Origin: Coptis chinensis
Taxonomy: Eukaryota > Streptophyta > Magnoliopsida > Ranunculales > Ranunculaceae
Direction of reading: 5' to 3'
DNA: 64,000 nucleotides
Assembly: GCA_015680905.1 (NCBI GenBank)
Contig: CM027377.1
Span: forward strand, 87,439,001 to 87,503,000
The position numbers were made by a program, and so were the translations under genes. Below the pieces are notes generated by a model. That model worked only from the letters and a program-made list of their open reading frames with translations. It had not been told where the DNA came from and did not search any database. Of this stretch, positions 61,201-64,000 are shown one piece after another (position 1 is the first letter of the stretch; every line of letters starts with the position of its first letter).

Positions 61201-62945
61201 CCCATTTTACTTCCCTTTGTCTATGTACACCTATATAAAGGAAATAGATTAGGGTTTTGAAGTACAACTTTGAGAGATTCATTTCTAGGGTATTGTGGGA
61301 GCTCTGTTGAGCTAGGGTTTGAGTGAGGCCTCTTCTTATTGATTCTTGATCTCTTGTAAAACTCCAATCTTTGTTATAAAGGCTTCGGCTCTTGTGTGTG
61401 GATGTAGGTAACATTTACCGAACCACCTAAATCTTTGTGTCTCTTTGCATTGTTACTTCCATTATTATTGTTGCTATGAATTGTGATGATATTGTAGTGG
61501 TTTTGCTTTGTTGAGGTTGTTGTGATAACTACCAAAGTCTTGGGTGGGTGATTTCCTTGGTGTGAGCTCCAAGTTGAAATCATTTGGGAAAGAAAGTAAC
61601 TAGATTGAGGTGTGACTTTCTAGTGAAATCTCCCAACATAAGGCTATAACAATTCATTGACTTCAGAGATGTCAATAAGCAGTATCATCAGTGGCGTCAC
61701 TAGGAAATTTGAGGATAATCAATATTACCTGGGCTTCGGACCTTTTATGTCATCATGCAAGGGACCAAAGATCATTAGTTTTGTTGTCAAATTCGTGTCA
61801 TTTCCTTAGAAAAGAGGATGAGGAATTTTGTGATTTCATTACTTGAGTTTTAATGACTATAAGAACCTCTTTATAATAGGCAGAGGATTCTAAGTTAGTT
61901 ACAAAGCTGGAATCAGTTGTTTGACAGTTGTCTGAGACAGTTATATACTTAGTCGGTTATATACTAGCATACTGCTAATGTGTCACTTATCAGTTATCAT
62001 GTAGAATATACTTGAGGTAGAACATACTTCTATAATTTTGTAATGATCATTTCATGGAATCCTTTTCTTCAGCTGGTTGCTTGCTACAATGGTGCTCCAA
62101 CTACTCTGGAGCTCGGGACTTGCATGTTTTGATGTCTGTGCTTTGAGAATAAAGAGAGACATTCGGGACCCTGGGCTAGCCTCCTTTCTCGTTTTCGGCG
62201 ATTGGGTAATGATTTATCCCTCTTAAAATCTTTATATATATCCTGCATAGAGACATATTATCAATTTGCAGCTACAATTCTGAGGCATGTCTGCTTGAAC
62301 TAAATCTTTATTGTTTCGAGAATATTATGAGAGAAAGGAACACAAACTGACACACACACACACTCACTCTGTCTCTCCCTCTCTCTCTCTCCATTCTGAA
62401 TGTATTAGTTAATTTGTGGTACATTATATAGTTTCAGGGAAGTGTGTTATGTGCTCTAACTTGTAAATCATTCACTGTGCTGTAACTCATTCCACACAAC
62501 TTCCTGTATTTGTGGAGGTTCCAACGATTTGTAAAATACAAGATCGTGGCCTGAAAACTGATGGTTGTGGGCCTAAACTTACCCTCCACCTGAACTTAAA
62601 ATGCTAGGCTCATACATTCAGCTGTCTAGAGCTTCTAGATACTTCCAAAAGGCTTATAGATCTCACTAAAGATATATGGTAGTCTCTGCTCTCATTTTCT
62701 TCAAATGTTTCATTGACAACTGATACTCTTTAGTTAATTGAATGCAGGTGATTGCCACTCTCTCACTTGCGTCAGCTTGCTCATCAGGTGCGGTGACAGT
62801 TTTATATGTTACAGATTGGAATGTTTGCAGTCAGGTTCCAATCTCTTGCATCAGACTCCAAGTCTGTGTAGCTATGGCTTTCATCGCTTGGTTCCTCACT
62901 GCCATATCTTTTCTTGTTACGTTTTGGATGCTGGGATCTGTTTGA
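55232..62945 (+). CDS. CASP-like membrane protein (CASPL5 type), three exons, intact
   Basis: Exons are 55232-55362, 62073-62205 and 62748-62945, all with GT..AG introns, giving 153 residues. CASPL proteins are plasma-membrane four-helix proteins of the CASP/MARVEL type; CASPs scaffold Casparian strip formation, and CASPL5 roles are little known. Helices are about 12-35, 44-67, 79-109 and 123-150. The hallmark Arg in helix 1 (R17) and Asp in helix 3 (D87) are present, as are the short N-terminus MKSLSGGPGT and the end FLVTFWMLGSV. Length and start match the family. Intron 1 is 6.7 kb because a sense-oriented copia element (55951-61638) sits in it; without it the intron would be about 1.0 kb. 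The reading frame is uninterrupted. Intron retention or premature polyadenylation in the LTR is possible. A second, diverged copy begins at 63819. Confidence 0.93.
55951..56732 (+). repeat. Copia element, 5' LTR
   Basis: 782 bp. A GC-rich block (about 56020-56280) contains two tandem ~55-bp units with CTTTATTGAAGAGGGCGCTC and CACCTAAGCGC. A TATA-like CTATATAAAGG lies at 56322. Confidence 0.93.
56735..56746 (+). promoter_or_regulatory. Copia primer binding site
   Basis: TGGTATCGGAGC, 2 bp after the LTR, matches the initiator-Met tRNA primer site TGGTATCAGAGC with one change. Confidence 0.93.
56830..60735 (+). mobile_element. Copia Gag-Pol remnants
   Basis: Gag-like MATRKGKLQDRSFVEQTSAI at 56831. 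A zinc-knuckle-like CYNCGRHGHY is near 57560. The pre-integrase words RLGHMSEKGMKIL are near 58110. The integrase C-terminal region VFGCVSYVHI is near 58774. RT has KSLYGLKQAPR near 59670 and YVDDMLVA near 59816. RNase H-side words GSLMYAMVCTRPDI (60138) and GENPADMLTK (60683) follow. The region is broken in many places and cannot be a working polyprotein. Confidence 0.92.
60868..60877 (+). promoter_or_regulatory. Copia polypurine tract
   Basis: AGTGGGAGAT lies immediately before the 3' LTR. Confidence 0.85.
60878..61638 (+). repeat. Copia element, 3' LTR
   Basis: 761 bp. The second half is nearly identical to the 5' LTR; the GC-rich first half (60950-61195) differs strongly in small indels. 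Confidence 0.93.
62343..62393. repeat. (CA)n(CT)n microsatellite in CASPL intron 2
   Basis: ACACACACACAC then CTCACTCTGTCTCTCCCTCTCTCTCTCTCC. Confidence 0.96.
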
Positions 62946-63599
62946 ATTTGAAGTTAGAAGACGGGCTCCTCCTCACTCACTCAGTCTAACACAGTCAATC
63001 AGGCACACATTATACTGCTTAAGTTTAGATGTTAATAGTTCTATACCATACGCCTTACTCTTTGGGTGTTCCTAATATGCAAAAAGAATTTATACTTGTT
63101 GTCTTTCTGTTTTACTGCATCAGTCTTAGTAGGAATATTGATTCGTGAACCTGTGGATGCAATATCTGTGTAAGCGCATATCAGCCCATCAATGTGGAGA
63201 AACAAGAAACGTGATTAATTTAAGAACAAAATTTTGAAAGCCAGGATCTTTCAGAAAACGGATTCGGATACCGCTTACATTGGAATGTATACATTGTCTG
63301 CATAGCTTCGCTAGGAGTGCTGTTCTGGTTTGTTTATTGAATCTAGTCAAGAACGTCGTTGGTTACGTTCTTGAGCATCTTTGACTCTTTTCAAACAAGA
63401 AAACGAAGTACAAAGGTTATCAAGTGCCAGCGACCAGGTTACCCTCCTCGGTTTTTACAATTTAATGGTGATGGCCCGTATCTTTCGGAAGAAGCCTCTA
63501 TAAATTTCATTAGCCATATACTTCATTCGTAGATCACTGATCTTTCATATGTACCATTTGTTGCACACCAAACTGAGATGAAGTTATTCAGGCCCAGCC
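62946..63599. other. CASPL 3' region and spacer
   Basis: About 650 bp between the CASPL stop codon and the duplicated upstream block. It probably includes the CASPL 3' UTR. I could not assign a polyadenylation site or another gene. Confidence 0.5.
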
Positions 63600-63818
63600 C
63601 CAACAGACAAAAACGCGCTAAAGAAGCACAATAAAATGCACCAATTCAAGAAACTCAAACAGAACAGAACAACCAGCAAAGTGACTTAATTCAGAGAAAA
63701 GACAAAACAAATCTTAATACCTTTAGTGAACATCTCCATCATGCTTTTTCGTTTACCTCAAAACCCCTTTGTTGAATCACTGAAACTGGTTTTGGTGAAG
63801 TGGGGAGAGGGGAAAAAA
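63600..63818 (+). promoter_or_regulatory. Duplicated upstream region of the second CASPL copy
   Basis: Aligns with 55020-55231 (see that entry), with several small indels. It places the left breakpoint of the tandem duplication near 63590. Confidence 0.65.
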
Positions 63819-63949
63819 ATGAAGAGTTTGATAGGAGGGCAAGGGACAGTGAGTGGATTGGTTTTGAGAGTTGGGCAGGTTTTATTTGCTTCTGCTTCAA
63901 TTGAAGTTACGGATTCTGCTTTCAGACATTATATGTTAAGTACTTTATG
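63819..63949 (+). CDS. Second CASP-like gene, exon 1 only (window ends in intron 1)
   Basis: ATG at 63819 starts MKSLIGGQGTVSGLVLRVGQ; the exon ends with TG before a GTAAAG donor at 63950. Exon length (131 bp), splice phase and start context are identical to exon 1 of the gene at 55232, so this is a tandem duplicate. R17 is kept. Helix 1 has gained two acidic residues (G29E and L32D relative to the first copy) and its end has diverged (SAFRHYMLSTL), which would weaken membrane insertion. It is either a diverged paralogue or an early pseudogene. The remaining exons lie outside the window. An in-frame upstream ATG at 63726 is not favoured because the first copy starts at the position used here. 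Confidence 0.75.
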
Positions 63950-64000
63950 GTAAAGTTTTCGACCTTTTTTGTTTTAGTATAAATGTGGGTATCCAAACTA

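Larger units (their letters stand above)
55951..61638 (+). mobile_element. Ty1/copia LTR retrotransposon in CASPL intron 1, full length but broken
   Basis: 5.7 kb, with LTRs 55951-56732 and 60878-61638 (TGTTGGG...CCCAACA), a primer site, a purine-rich tract and a perfect 5-bp target duplication TAAGG (55946-55950 and 61639-61643). The order Gag, zinc knuckle, protease, integrase, RT, RNase H is that of Ty1/copia. Integrase lies before RT. The coding region has many breaks, so it is non-autonomous now. The 3' ~440 bp of the LTRs are nearly identical, pointing to a fairly recent insertion. It lies in the same direction as the host gene. Confidence 0.95.

Noticed and set aside
63726-63818. N-terminal extension of the second CASPL copy from the ATG at 63726
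   Set aside because: The first copy starts at the equivalent of 63819 and family N-termini are short; the upstream part is duplicated non-coding sequence.

Overview
The window looks like plant nuclear DNA, most likely dicot. It is dominated by LTR retrotransposons and carries one clear intact host gene, a CASP-like (CASPL5-type) four-helix membrane protein at 55232-62945 with three exons. The first exon of a tandem duplicate of that gene lies at the right edge (63819-63949).

Layout. (1) 1-18120: a block with no convincing intact gene. It has balanced base composition, many short dispersed repeats and a decayed plastid cemA copy at 8750-9437. This is the texture of plant mitochondrial intergenic DNA carrying a plastid insert, probably now in the nucleus; no mitochondrial gene was recognised, so the assignment is tentative. 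(2) 18126-32870: one complete-looking but broken Ty3/gypsy element of Athila type, coded on the minus strand, with two ~1.37 kb LTRs and a 5-bp target duplication TAGTC. (3) 32871-39200: a retrotransposon graveyard. It contains a truncated LTR, a second gypsy fragment and an Athila-like interior fragment interrupted by a solo LTR (37407-38905). (4) About 39300-43720: pieces of a multi-exon host gene on the minus strand. It is a pseudogene whose coding sequence is split by a solo LTR (40312-41803) and by a 1.44 kb Mutator-like element with a perfect 9-bp target duplication (41961-43404). (5) 44034-54780: LTR-like sequence with ~180-bp internal repeats, a pair of ~1.15 kb near-identical direct repeats, a copia-type LTR fragment, an RNase H-like remnant, minisatellites and a cluster of 23-nt palindromes. 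(6) 55020-64000: the CASPL locus. A 5.7 kb Ty1/copia element (55951-61638, target duplication TAAGG) sits inside CASPL intron 1 in the sense direction, leaving exons and splice sites intact.

The main biology is nested insertion: elements into elements, into an old host gene, and into an intron of a living gene. I see no CRISPR array, rRNA, convincing tRNA, operon or novel enzymatic system. Differences between paired LTRs cluster in GC-rich stretches, so local consensus errors should be considered before trusting frame breaks anywhere in the window.
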